64,000 nucleotides of DNA. Origin: Punica granatum (Eukaryota; Streptophyta; Magnoliopsida; Myrtales; Lythraceae). The translations under genes and the position numbers were made by a program. The stretch lies in the NCBI RefSeq assembly GCF_007655135.1, contig NW_022204314.1, positions 20,169 to 84,168 on the forward strand, given 5' to 3'. Under the pieces are notes generated by a model. The model made no database searches, was not told where the DNA came from, and saw only the letters and a program-made list of their open reading frames with translations. Within the stretch, counting starts at the first letter, position 1, and the number at the start of each line of letters is the position of its first letter. Shown here piece by piece: positions 11,576 to 22,577 of the stretch.

Positions 11576-12894
11576 CATTTGGGTCAAGAACGGCCTCTTT
11601 ATATCGATGAAATCCATTTCTCGGATTTTGTGCAATCGTAATTTCAATATCATTGCAAATCCCGCATTAAAATCCCTTTTAGAATGTTGTTTTGCAAGCA
11701 AAAATGCATTGATTCATGTATCAAGGACTTTTCCCAGTTCATTTGAGTTTCAAGGGTATTTTGGTCATTTTGACCAAATTATCCTCGACCTTCCTGGACC
11801 CGTCTTGGTCGCCGTGTTACGAATCTTTTTCATTAAATTAAACTTTTTTGGGTATTCAAACTCCATTCAGTGGATCAATTCATGATCGGTCTGATTGTCT
11901 TTAACTTGTACATTTACTGTATTCGGCAATAATCCTTAAACTGTAATTCCACAAATGGGTTAATCGAGACGCTTACACGATTAAATCCACTTGGCACTGA
12001 TAAACTTGCATGAATTGGTCATTAACTGATAACTTGCGTTGATAAGTTGTCAAATGACATTAATGCCCTTTTCAAAATTTGCATTTTCAAAATCCTGAAA
12101 CGCGCGGTCCGATGTAGCTCGGACGTCTAGAAAGGTTTTGTGTGTCTCAACTTGAGTTTTTACCTAATTTCAGGTAACTCAGGTCAGGATACAGAAGATC
12201 TTTTTAGATCACTTTTGAGCAGATCGAATGGTTCTTTGGCTTTTTGGGGGTTCTTGCACAACCCTGGAAGATCCAGACACCGGTTACAAGCCGAGGTGGC
12301 CTACACTGCGTTGTTTCCCGTTTCTGAAAACAATTTTCAAATAAAGGGCAATATTATCTTTTCACAAATTAGTGACACTCCTGGGGTTAGCTTGATCAGG
12401 ATAAGAATAGGCTACATGTTTAGGTACAAGTTCATCTGTAAAGCCTTTTCTTATTCAACTGATGAGTTTCTATCATCCTATCGTAGATTCAGGTAACTAG
12501 AACGGTTATCTCTGTCATGAAACATACAAAAATCCTGATTAATCATTCACTCGACCTAACCAAACATTAGACAATGGTTAGGTGGAACTCTAGGTTCCAA
12601 ATCTAAAGTCAAAACACGAGTTTACCAAATTCAGTGAAATTGCAGTGTCACAATACAGAATAACTTTAAAAGTAATCCACACGCAAAGGACTTCACTATA
12701 GACACCGTGTCGGTCAGGTCCTCAAAACAAAGCCGAGTGCAAAATGCTTTGCACACGTTTGCCTGCTTAGCATAGGACATTTGCATGCCAAAACACTCAA
12801 GGTTAATAATCTATTAACTCATGTACACTTGGCACTAACAAACACACTGTCTGCTATCTGCATGCTGTTTCTTACTTTTCTGCGCTTGTTTGTC

Positions 12895-12990
12895 CATGCG
12901 AGTCGAGCCCGACCCATAGGACGCATTGCAATTAGGGTCCAACACCCTAATCATCGATCACAAGGTCCAATGCTCTATCCATTGAGAGCG
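12895..12990 (-). other. tRNA-like A-box relic in the 5.3-kb insert
   Basis: On the minus strand, 12960-12990 reads 'ctctcaatggatagagcattgg', close to the A-box and D-arm of eukaryotic tRNAs. A B-box-like 'ggctcgactc' follows near 12900. The spacing is longer than in a normal tRNA and no acceptor stem pairs, so this is not a working tRNA gene. Confidence 0.3.
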
Positions 12991-13739
12991 CATGTTGAAT
13001 TTCAGTTTTCGATTTTTCCTTAAACTCACGGCGAGTTGGAGCGGAACAATAACAGAAAGCGAACTTACTGGGATTCGACCATTTGTTATATGTAATTTTT
13101 ATTTATTGTTTTTGAGAGCATTGTAAGGATTTTACTTTGTACATTCATTCTGTAAGAATCCCAATCGATGAGCGAACGGTCCGAGAGTCGAACTAATCGA
13201 ATCGGTCCAATGCTTGCCCAGACAAGAGTAATCCCAAGATCTCGCTGTTCCGGTTCATGCAGGAATTCAACCATCATGGTTTGATGAACTGTAACGTAAG
13301 ATAGTGAACCGATTCCCCGTCATACGGGCCTACTTCTCTCTCGGCTTCTCAACCGACATCGTTTGGTTCATTGAATTTTCGGTGTCAAAACATATAAGTC
13401 GAGCGCAACTTAATTCACGCGGTAAATGAAATAAAACTACAAGCCTAGCGAGCTACGGTACCGAAAGGGCGTGCGGGATATAGGCCCGCATGTGACGTGA
13501 ACCCCCTAATTCGGACTCTCCAGTTCTGCACAGACCAATGCCTTAGCAAAACTAGGTATTTCATTACGCCTAGACCCGGGCAACTCACCGGCCCTCGACT
13601 CTCGGGTTGTAAATAGGTAGTGGCGACTCCTTCTTACGTGTGTCCGTCACGCATCCCCCGGGAAGGTGGACACTCCCAAGCCGGGCAATTCGGTTGCGCG
13701 CATGGGGGCCCCGACGAGAACCACATTCGGGTCCATACA

Positions 13740-14470
13740 CCGGGATTAAAGAAAAATCCGATTTTGTTGGGCACCCTTGACAAGCTTGGCTATAAGTACA
13801 GGTGCTAAGGTGAAGCAGTAAGAATCTCAAAGGGTGCTACCATAGTGATGAAGGGACTGTTGCATAAGGGCATGTACATTCTACAAGGATGGGCTTCAAA
13901 GACATTATTTCGAGTGTCCGGCTCTTGAGAAAAAGTACTTAAAGTCACTCAAGGATGGCGGTGACTTTGCTGCAAACACGTGGTAAGGCCTCGAAATTCC
14001 TTATCAGTAATGTGGCTTTTGATGTTCTTACTTTGATCAAATAGATTAAGGGCACATGCCAAGAATAGGTGAAAAGCCTAGGAGGAATGTGGAGCTTAGG
14101 GTAAAAGTTCCTATAGCTCAAATTGGCGTAGAGATTATTCATGATTTATTTGAATAGAGGTTGAAATCTCTACGGTGGAATAGCTTGCCAGCAGAAGACA
14201 GGTGAAGTGAGCAATTCAGAACACGGGAACGTTGTGGGCATACGAAGTTGGTGGTATCATGTGATGTTGAAGTTAGAAATATGACTTGTCAAAAGGTCAA
14301 CTTTGGAGGGTGCACCATAGGGAAGCTGAGGAAGCCCGACACCTGGAAGGAGTCCAAGGGTGGCTTGGACTTGAGTGATCGCACAAGATGAGGTGGAGCC
14401 TTGGAAGGGCTGTGACAAAGCAGGTTGAATCTAGATCGATGCGGACTTGGGAGAACACGAGCCAAGGTGG
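13740..14470 (+). pseudogene. Remaining Copia internal piece (protease end, GAG-pre-integrase) and 3' leader
   Basis: The frame from 13740 reads 'PGLKKNPILLGTLDKLGYKY', then a stop, then 'VRISKGATIVMKG' and 'HKGMYILQG', a Copia protease-to-GAG-pre-integrase junction. From about 13900 the similarity fades, so integrase, RT and RNase H are deleted. A purine-rich 'agccaaggtgg' at 14460-14470 directly before the 3' LTR is the likely polypurine tract. Confidence 0.82.
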
Positions 14471-15087
14471 TGATTTCGTACTTAGTGGAGAACCCGAAGA
14501 TCCGAAGACTGAAGTGGTAACGAGATCCGACGAAAAAAGGAAGGGTGAGATCTCAGATTCTCCTGAGATTATTTCCTCTTTTATAGGTATTTTATTGTAT
14601 CCTTCAGATCTTTAAATAGGAAAATTATCTTTGGAGGATATTAGAGATATTTCTATAATATTTTTAGAATATTTCAAATGGGGAAATATCCTAAGATTAT
14701 ATTAAAATATCTTTTAGATATTGTATTTATTTAAATGGGAGATGGTCTTGTATCAAAACAACACGTTGTGTGAGAATCACGGGTAATCTTTTTGGGAATT
14801 CTCGGGTTTACTCTCTTGGAAGGGTTTCATAGAGTGAGAGAGTGGTGAGAACTGAGAAGATGGCGAGGCTCTTCTCAAGTTGGATCTTGTAACGGGTGCT
14901 TGGAAACATGAGTGTAATCTCCAGGTTGTAATTTTAGGTTTATAGATCTAGTGAAATCTCTTGTTTTGTCCGTGAAAGTCTCCCTCACCTTGAGAGTTTT
15001 ACAATGTATATTCCGATGTTGATTGTTCTCTCTTCTCTGTCTAAAGAATTGGCAATAGACTCATGTGCTTAGCATGAACATCTAACA
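14471..15087 (+). repeat. 3' LTR of the second Copia element
   Basis: It matches the 5' LTR at 6720-7339 from the first 40 bp through 'gattgttctctcttctc'. The last 50 bp are diverged, so the 3' end (15087) is set by a CA followed by the possible target duplication and is approximate. Confidence 0.75.
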
Positions 15088-15677
15088 AGGGTTGTGGACT
15101 TTTGTTCATTAGCAGCTCCACTCTCATTGGGCTTTCAAATGAAACTAGCACTCCTTCAACAATCATAGTCGACGACGAAACCAAATCGTTACTATGAGAA
15201 GGTCTTATTGCTATAGACTACTTAGATATGGACAATGCCAACTTGTTGATGTGACTTATTTGTTGAATGACTTTAAATGGGGTAGAATATTACCGTCTAT
15301 AAAGCTAGAAAGAGATGAATTTTAATTATCTTTCTATCTTGGGGCTCTGAGAAAACAATGTTATGACATGAAAATCCGAAATTGTGGTAAATGTTCTTGG
15401 GTTTGGAATTTGCGTTTTACAATATGCTTGGATTATGATACAATCTTACTTGCTTAAGTTATTGGTCTCTCAGTGCCACAATTCGTCGTATTTATCAATC
15501 ATGCATGAAGCCATGGAAGTAAGGATGAACCATCACACCATTTTAGTCACATGCTCATTTGACGCCCATTAATTATGTCATGTTATAATTATTTATTGAT
15601 GCCTACAGGTTTGTGATCGCTCTATAGGGTCAAAATCTATCTGAATAAAATATTTGTTTGTTATCTGCTTCGCTCCT
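15088..15677. other. Spacer between two LTR elements
   Basis: No gene is supported. A 62-codon open frame at 15384-15572 has no recognisable motif. No tRNA or repeat is evident. Confidence 0.4.
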
Positions 15678-17108
15678 TGCTGACGGTTTTTCAATCCCGT
15701 AAGTACATGACCGTAACAAGTGATATAGTAATGAGTAGAATATTGTTCTCACGAAGGCTTGCCTTAATATTATACTAACATTTGAAATTATCACAACCTA
15801 ACTGAAGTCAAGAAAATTAAAAATTGATTTTTATAATATTAAAGCAAATAAAGATAACCAAAAATCAATTGGTGAGATGACCTAGAATTACAATTTCCCC
15901 CACACTTCACTAATTCGATGTACTCCCTCCTTCCCTAATTCGATTGAGATTGAATCTAGTAACCTCAATTTCACAAGTATTTCCTAGGTATCTTCCGAAT
16001 TCTTTAGGAGAAATACCTAACTCAACCAATCCCCTGTATTCCTACAAAAATTTCAATTAAGCTAAACCCATTAAACTCCAACTTGAATGGCTACCTAAGG
16101 TGTGTAAGTATATTCTTATCTTACTAACCAATCAATTCGATTCCTCGATATTGAACGTAGATAATTGTATCATTGTTCTAAACCTGAAATCTGTTTTCCA
16201 AGTTCATCCACATTAACAATTCATAACAACTATTGATCAGGCAATTGCTAGCAATAAGTACAAGATATAATAAATAGATCAAGATCGAAAACAAATTAAA
16301 TCAAAAGAAAATAAATAAATTAATCATGCACGCGTTGAATTACGATCCCAGCATATTAAATCAGCCCGTAAGGAGTGAGGAACACATGTAAGAATTCATC
16401 ATAGACATTGAAATTAGAGAAATTAATAAGGAATTTGAAATAAATAGCTCAATTGTGCCACAAAATTAAAACACTCAAGCAAATACTCCCTCTCTCGTAT
16501 GTGTGCTTTGTCTTACGCTGTCTACGCATAGAAATTGCGCCCGCCTCAGTATATATATCCATCAAAGGGCTTTGGTCCCAAAATCCAAAACTAAAACTCT
16601 AAGGAAAATATATTATTATATATTTTATATTCCTAAAATCAAGCAAAGGAACTTTCTACTATAATTCTCTTCCAAAAGTGAATGTTCAAGATATTCCGTC
16701 CTTGAAAATCCGATTTCCTTGAGTCCGCACATTTTCGGAAGCTCTAATAGTAACTTGGGCTCCAAGTTGAGACAAGTCTTGCAGCCCTTGATGAATAGGC
16801 CAAGCTCAACCCGTCTAAGTGATCCACATGCTCCATTGACGAAGTTCATGCCTCGATACCGAAAGCTTGGGCACTCCCAAGTCTGCAAGTATCTATCCAG
16901 AAAAAGAACTCGATTCAGTGGCACAAAACACATAGAAAAACTTGAATAACCACTTAAAAGAGAGATAAAAACACTAGACAATCTAAAACATAAAAAAAAA
17001 AAACTAAAAGTGACCTAAAAACTACAAAAGACTCGACCATTTCAAGGTCTTAACATTGATTTATAGCCTAAAAAGTACCTAGATTGACTCGATTCTATCT
17101 AGTTATCA
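15678..17108 (-). repeat. 3' LTR of the polymerase-less element (1,431 bp)
   Basis: It is collinear with 20894-22577 apart from the MITE in that copy. Shared stretches include 'attatcacaacctaa', 'ctctaagg', 'atatatatccatcaaagg' and the end 'agattgactcgattctat'. Open frames inside (for example 16625-16981) occur in both copies (22099-22515) only because the LTRs are related. Substitutions and small gaps are frequent, so the insertion is old. Confidence 0.85.
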
Positions 17109-17499
17109 ACTTTCAAACCTGAAATTTTGCTAGTATTCGACCAAAATAAAATAAAAGCAAAGAAAACAATCAAGCATTCCTCAGCCATCTCGAATCAAAC
17201 TTGACATGCAAAGACCTCTTTAATGTTCTCAATAGTGACAACATTTACCTTGATAGTTCAATTCATGCCTTCACCTAACCCACAATCAAGAGAAATCATA
17301 TCAACCATCCTCCACCAAAACAAAACATTTTATTTTTATGAAAAACATCTCGTGTAGTGATATGAAGTCGATATCAACAAATCAAAAGTTTAAGCAAAAC
17401 ATGGTTTATAATGATTCATAGAAATTTGTCTATCATCCTCTATCCACTACATCTAAGGACCAAAATACTTTCAGGACAAAAACATAAAAATCAAAACTT

Positions 17500-17870
17500 T
17501 TTTTTTATCGATGGCAACCCATGTAACAAGTTTTTGATCAATGGCTCCTAGTCCAGATGGCCAAGGCATTAGGTGATGAAGCACCCATCGGATCAAATAC
17601 TCGAGTTAACGAAATCAGTTTTTTTCACGGTAGCTTTTTCAATTTTTATTTTTTTATTTTTTTCTTTTACTTCATATACTAAATTTAGCTTCCAAAATTT
17701 TCATTTTTTAATCCCAATGGAGACCCATATAGCGAGCTTTCAATCAATGACTCTCGAATCAGTTGGTTCAAGGCGTTGGGCGATAAGGCACCCGGCGGAT
17801 CTAATTGCTCAAGTCTCCCATAGGATTCAATAAAATTATTTAATTCTTTTTATTCACCGCATTTTTACCT
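17500..17870. repeat. Duplicated ~100-bp module with tRNA-like blocks
   Basis: The block at 17510-17605 ('atggcaacccatgtaacaag', 'ggccaaggcattaggtgatg', 'gcacccatcggatc') recurs at 17718-17815 ('atggagacccatatagcgag', 'caaggcgttgggcgat', 'gcacccggcggatc'). 'gatggccaaggc' and 'ttgctcaagtctc' resemble pol III A and B boxes. It lies in the 3' interior of the polymerase-less element. Function unknown. Confidence 0.55.
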
Positions 17871-20172
17871 AATGTGGAACCTTTCGACGCGAATACAGGC
17901 ATGGCAAATGAAGGCGCCTGGTACTCAGCCCATCCTGGTAGTTTTCAAGGTTTTATTTTTAATAATATGCGATATAAATATAGCATAGTATATAACATAA
18001 ACAACTCTCATTCAACGCCCCTAGATGAAAATCTCCTTTGTGTTCACTTCCATATTAAATCCAGAACAGACCTTACTGCACATTACTACGCATGCTTTAT
18101 GAAAAATAAAGACTTGTCTCAACCAAAAACACACCAAAACACGAGACCATAAGTTTTTGAAAACCAAATAGTTAGAAGTTTCAGTTTCGGATAGTTAAAA
18201 ATGACAAAAATTTTGATCATGAGATAAGATCCAAAAATCCTCTTTCCACCAGAAATAATGCAAATAACTATATATCCAATTTTCATCAAGTTAAATTGAG
18301 GAACAACAATACTAGACGCGATTCTACTCCTAAAAGTCAAGCACGCAAAGCAAGGCAAAACACCCCCAAACCTAAAAAAAACATTGCCCTCAATGTTTGA
18401 ACCATCATGAATTAGCAGGACAATGTAAAGGGAGAGAAAGTATGCTAGTTCGTTGAATTGTGTGATTATTCTTCTTAGAATTCCTCGACCTTCCTCTTCT
18501 TTTCATCATCTCCCTCTTCTTAATTCTTGATTAGAAACAAAGATAACTCAAGCCTGACTTCACTCCTACGCTCAACATACGAGTCTCGTCAAAGGCACCT
18601 TTTTATGATCAGAGTGTAATAATCAGAGTATCTTTATAGAATGCATAATCGCAAGAGATTTAAAAGACACTTCTCTGTTCCTAACTATCATTATCCCCTT
18701 CGTGATAAAATATGAACAAAACAAGTTTTTCAAAATCAAGACTATAACAACTAAGGATGGAGAATTAAAATGTCCCAAGAACATCTCCCAATATCATCCT
18801 CACGTTCCCCATATTAATGCGTCATTCCTTGTCACTTCATTACGTTAAGCTTTAGTATCTACTCTCTCATATATGTGAATTAGATCATCAACTACAACTA
18901 CTCAAAATCCTCCTAGCAAACCTCTTGACCAGGATATGGAATTCTCCTAAATGCACCCCAATAAATTCCAGCTAAGTCACAGTTCCTCAAACTAAAGTTA
19001 TAAAACCAATTCATGCCACAATTCAATCTAACCTGCCACAAACACCGCATCGTATTTAATCTCCTAAAAATGATTCCACGGCCAAGGCAAATTGCTTCCT
19101 AACTCAAGACAATTGCAATTTCAGTTCAATCACAATCTAAAGAATTCAAGCACTGAACACTAACTTGATCCCACCAATATCAACTAATTAAAGTTTGTTT
19201 GGAATCGTGTTAGAGCCGTGGAAAATCAAGGAAAGCTACTGGTCAGGCTAAGCGACAATCGGGAACAAGTGTTCAAGCTGATCACGGTAGTGTACTGCAG
19301 AGACTTGGTGGGATGGTGTCGGGCTAAGTAGAGCAGTGGTGAGCGAAGCGGTACTGGCTAGTCGTTACAGACTATCATCGAAAATGACAATTGGCCAAGT
19401 TTGCCCTTGGTTGTAGGGGGTCTCTGATTTGAGCTCGTCTAGGACGTCATCACCGAGGCAGTGCTCATCAGATCAAATAGAAGTCAAAGCTTACTGCCGA
19501 TGGTCAAGCGCAAACCAAAGATTGGTGTCGAGCTTGTGCGGGTTTCTGCGAAAAAGAAAGAGAACGAAGAGAAGTAAAGACAGAGAGAAGACGGCGGTAT
19601 TTAATTCAGGAAAAAGACGAAGAGAAAAGAAAGGATGAAAAGAATCTGCGAAGACTCGAACTTCCTGATATGTTTACTTTCGAGTTTTTTTTTTTTTTAA
19701 GTGAGTAGTAGCAGCCGAGGATCTTCAAACCAAAGGCCTAGGCTCTGCCATCTTAGTACTTTTTTTAAACAACCAAATTTACAAAACAAAAGAGAAAAGA
19801 AAAAAATACTAAAAAAATGGTGAAAATAAAAGAAAAGGACTCTTAAATTTAGCACGGTATATAACTACCGACATAAGGTGAACAAAATAAAAATAGTCAT
19901 AGAATACTCCATTGAATCGATGTAAGCGTTCCTCTTGAATTGTACGATACCATAACTTACTCAACTGCCACTTTAGCTCATTCCTTGGTCTACATACTCT
20001 TTCGTTCAATTCTTGATAGTGTGTGTGCAATAACAATCCATGCAAATCAGCTCAATCATTAAATTGTTTATTTCTTGGTGAAGGCATGACATTTCTAATC
20101 AATTTGGGTAATTGAAAAAAATGGAAGTCCATCTCGATTTGGCACTCTTGGCAAACGTGGTGTAGGTTCTTG
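17871..20172. other. Non-coding interior of the polymerase-less element
   Basis: About 2.3 kb without recognisable coding domains on either strand. Short frames (for example 19429-19638 and 19809-20045) have no known motif. A poly-T run lies at 19685-19698 and an A-rich stretch at 19785-19830. Confidence 0.5.
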
Positions 20173-20616
20173 TCATTTCAGGATTCCAAGAAAATCCACA
20201 TCTTCTAATTCTTTTATGGGAAGCAACAAATCCTCTGCTGGATCTTCCAGATCGCTTGCATCGTCAGGTGACATGGTATCGGGTCCCTCTCGATTTTCTT
20301 TCTCCGTCAATGGGGTGTCTTCCTCGGGTTCAACAGTGCCAACACTTGTGATCTTGTATTGCTCAAATTGTTGCTCCCACTGTATCGTGATCATGGTGGC
20401 TTTTTTGATACTTCCTTCCTTCAAGTCGAAATTCATGTCTCTCAGCAACACTTCAAGGAATTGGTTGCGAAGGATAGAGGCAATGAGCTCCCCTTGTCTC
20501 TCGATTCTCCGACCCGCAGCTTCAATTTCTACTAGAGCCGCTTGTGATTGTAAATGCATTTCTCCACACCCGGCTCTTCTTCTCGTGCTAGAACTATTGT
20601 CGCATTTCAAAACCAA
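20173..20616 (-). CDS. Hypothetical protein of the polymerase-less element (147 aa, acidic tail)
   Basis: I do not recognise a named family. The middle (about residues 27-70) is rich in charged residues and predicted helical ('VEIEAAGRRIERQ', 'ASILRNQFLEVLLRDM'). The C-terminal 50 residues are strongly acidic and Pro-rich. It follows the small frame at 20594-20746 on the same strand with overlap, so the two may be one gene broken by a frameshift near 20600. The position just after the primer-binding site is where gag normally sits. A short gag-like protein is the likeliest reading. Confidence 0.5.
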   Translation of the reverse strand: MVLKCDNSSSTRRRAGCGEMHLQSQAALVEIEAAGRRIERQGELIASILRNQFLEVLLRDMNFDLKEGSIKKATMITIQWEQQFEQYKITSVGTVEPEEDTPLTEKENREGPDTMSPDDASDLEDPAEDLLLPIKELEDVDFLGILK

Positions 20617-20746
20617 ACGGATTCAGCCATGTCACTGGTTGATCTTGCCACGAGAAGTTGGATAAATTCCACCAATCCGCATAACCCTTGACGATATGTC
20701 TTTCCATCAGGCTCTCCATCGATGGTTCATCATCATCGAACCACAT
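20594..20746 (-). CDS. Small Trp-rich frame (50 aa) next to the primer-binding site
   Basis: Starting at the minus-strand ATG at 20746, it opens with an acidic MWFDDDEPS-type segment and then has 'GYADWWNLSNFSWQ' and 'PVTWLNPFGF'. Five Trp in 50 residues is well above chance for AT-rich spacer. It ends at 20594 and overlaps the next frame, which carries on in another register. It is probably the N-terminal part of the same element-encoded protein. A splice-like 'ttttgtag' lies just upstream at about 20760. Confidence 0.5.
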   Translation of the reverse strand: MWFDDDEPSMESLMERHIVKGYADWWNLSNFSWQDQPVTWLNPFGFEMRQ

Positions 20747-20869
20747 CTTGTTAAGGTACCTACAAAAATACAAGAAAGAAAATTAGATTACGGTCGAAAA
20801 TATAAAATAAAATATGATCGATAACTAAGTTGCTCAGTATCGAAAGTAGTAGAAATTTTAGAAAGCAAG

Positions 20870-20887
20870 TCCCTGGCAATGGCACCA
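20870..20887 (-). other. Primer-binding site of the polymerase-less element
   Basis: The minus strand reads TGGTGCCATTGCCAGGGA, close to the TGGCGCCGTTGCCGGGGA site common in plant Gypsy elements. It lies six bases from the LTR end at 20894. Four changes from the usual site suggest age. Confidence 0.8.
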
Positions 20888-20893
20888 AAAACT

Positions 20894-22577
20894 TGTTTGA
20901 CAGTTTTTCAACCCTGCAAGCAAGTTTGTCAGAATCGCGATTCTACCTAGAATCGGTCGAGGGTTGTGGAATCGTGAATCGTACAATGAGAGAGATGAGG
21001 AGGGAGAGAGAGGGGGCATACAACTTTGAGTTGAAACTAGAATCGTAGAATCGGTCCGATTCTACGATTCTGCGATTCGAATCGCAATTCAGCCACGATT
21101 CTACCTTCCCGATTCATGCCATGGAATCGGAATCGCTAGCCACCCTTTGAATCGTAGAATTGTAAGATTCTACGATTCGAATCACGATTCTAACAACCAT
21201 GCCTGCAAGATGGGCCGTAACAAATAGTACAGTATTGTTCTCACAAAGATTTGACTTAAAATTCTACTAACATTCAAAATTATCACAACCTAGTTAAAGT
21301 CAAGAAAATTTAAAATCGGTTTTATGCAAATAAAGATAACCAAAAATGAATTGGTGAGACGACCTGGAATTACAATTTCTCCCACATTTAACTAATTCGA
21401 TCTACTCCCCTCTTTCCCTAATTTGATTAAGACTCATATCTACTAACCTCAATTTCACAAGTATTTCCTAAGTATTTTTCAAATTGCTTATGAGAAATAT
21501 CTAACTCAACCAATCCCCTATATTTCTACGGAAATTGCAATTAAGCTAAACTCATTTAGCTCTAACTTGAATTGGCTATCTAAGGTGTGTAAGTATATTT
21601 CTTTCTTACCACTAATCAACTCGATTCCTCGAAATTGAACTTAGGTTATTCTATCATCGTTCTAAACCTGAAATCCGTTTTCCAAGTTCAGTCGAATTAA
21701 CAATTCATAACAATTGTTGATCAAGCAATTGCAAGCATTAAGTATGAGATAGAATAAATAGATCAAGATAGAAAACAAATTAAATCTAGAGAAAATAAAC
21801 AAATTAACTATGCACGGGTTCAATTGACATTCTAGCATATCAAATCAGCCCAGAAGGAATGAGTAACACCTGCAAGAATTCAATATTGACATTGAAATTA
21901 AAGAATTTGAAATAAATAGCACAATTGTGCCACAAAATCCAAACATTCAAGCAAATACTCCCTCTAATGTACGCGTGCTTTGTCGTTTGCCGTCCACACT
22001 TAGAAATTACGCCCACCTCAGTATATATATCCATCAAAGGCCTTTGGTCCCAAAATCCAAAACTAAATCTCTAACTAAGGAAAATATATTATTATATATT
22101 ATATATTCCTAAAATCAAGCAAAAGCAACTTTCTACTATAATTATCTTCCAAAAGTGAATATTCAAGATATTCCCTCCTTGAAAATTTGATTTCCTCGAG
22201 TCTGCACGTTTTCGGGAGCTCTAATAGTAACTTGGGCTCCAAGTTGAGACAAGTCTTGTAGCTCTTGATGAATAGGTCAAGTTCGGCCCATCTAGGTGAT
22301 TCACATGCTCCATTGAAAAAGTTCATGCCTCGATCCCGAACTCTTGAGCACTTCCAAGTCCGCAAATATCTATCTTGAAATAGAACTCGATTCACTAGCA
22401 AAAAATTAATAGGAAAACTCGAATAACCACTTAAAAGAGAGATAAAAACAGTAGACAATCTGAAAAAAAAAACTAAAAATGACCTAAAAGCTAACAAAAG
22501 ACTCGAATAACTCAAGTTCCCAACATCGATTTATAGCCCAAAGGTACCTAGATTGACTCGATTCTATCGAGTTATCA
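20894..22577 (-). repeat. 5' LTR of the polymerase-less element (1,684 bp including a MITE)
   Basis: It pairs with 15678-17108. Removing the 281-bp MITE and its 8-bp duplication leaves 1,395 bp, near the partner's 1,431 bp. It begins (plus strand) TGTTTGACAG beside the primer-binding site and ends GAGTTATCA. Confidence 0.85.
20921..21201. mobile_element. hAT-type MITE (281 bp, 8-bp target duplication)
   Basis: The flanks carry a perfect 8-bp duplication cctgcaag (20913-20920 and 21202-21209). The ends are inverted repeats matching at 19 of 23 positions: CAAGTTTGTCAGAATCG on the left against CATGGTTGTTAGAATCG from the right. An 8-bp duplication is the hAT signature. The interior repeats 'gaatcgtagaatcg' in both orientations and has no coding capacity. 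The sister LTR at about 15695-15710 shows the site without the insertion. Confidence 0.88.

Larger units (their letters stand above)
8425..13739. mobile_element. 5.3-kb TG...CA insertion, likely a solo LTR of a long-LTR Gypsy (TAT/Ogre-like) element
   Basis: The insert starts TGTCAGCACCCC and ends GTCCATACA. It sits exactly where the Copia protein reading breaks ('VRHV' / 'PGLKKN'), flanked by tcgag (8420-8424) and ccggg (13740-13744), which I read as a diverged 5-bp target duplication. It has no recognisable coding domain; all open frames are short. Its 3' 350 bp contains the 'ggtagtggcgactcc' block at about 13614-13628 that I associate with TAT/Ogre-type LTR regions. It could instead be a non-autonomous element. 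Boundaries are strong; the family is inference. Confidence 0.65.
6720..15087 (+). mobile_element. Second Copia element, internally deleted, split by a 5.3-kb insertion
   Basis: LTRs at 6720-7339 and 14471-15087 share long similar blocks, such as 'acacgttgtgtgagaatcacgggtaatctt' split over both copies and the 'agatctcagattc' region. Between them are a primer-binding site, gag, a degenerate protease, a short GAG-pre-integrase piece and a purine-rich stretch before the 3' LTR. Integrase, RT and RNase H are missing. A possible 5-bp target duplication is aaggt (6715-6719) and agggt (15088-15092), with one mismatch. The unbroken length without the nested insert is about 3.0 kb. Confidence 0.85.
15678..22577 (-). 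mobile_element. LTR retrotransposon lacking polymerase (non-autonomous, Gypsy-type primer site)
   Basis: Two long direct repeats (15678-17108 and 20894-22577) enclose 3.8 kb. Read on the minus strand, LTRs begin TGATAACT and end ...CTGTCAAACA. The primer-binding site follows the right-hand LTR, so the element runs right to left. The interior has no integrase, RT or protease. It carries a 50-codon frame and a 147-codon frame near the 5' end, then non-coding sequence with a duplicated 100-bp module. Flanking 5-mers (ctcct and gtcgt) are not a clear target duplication. It resembles LARD or TR-GAG type elements. Confidence 0.8.

Noticed and set aside
16625..16981. 118-codon minus-strand frame, with a similar 138-codon frame at 22099-22515
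   Set aside because: The similarity between the two looked like gene conservation, but they occupy the same place in the two LTRs of one element and both start or stop at non-conserved points.
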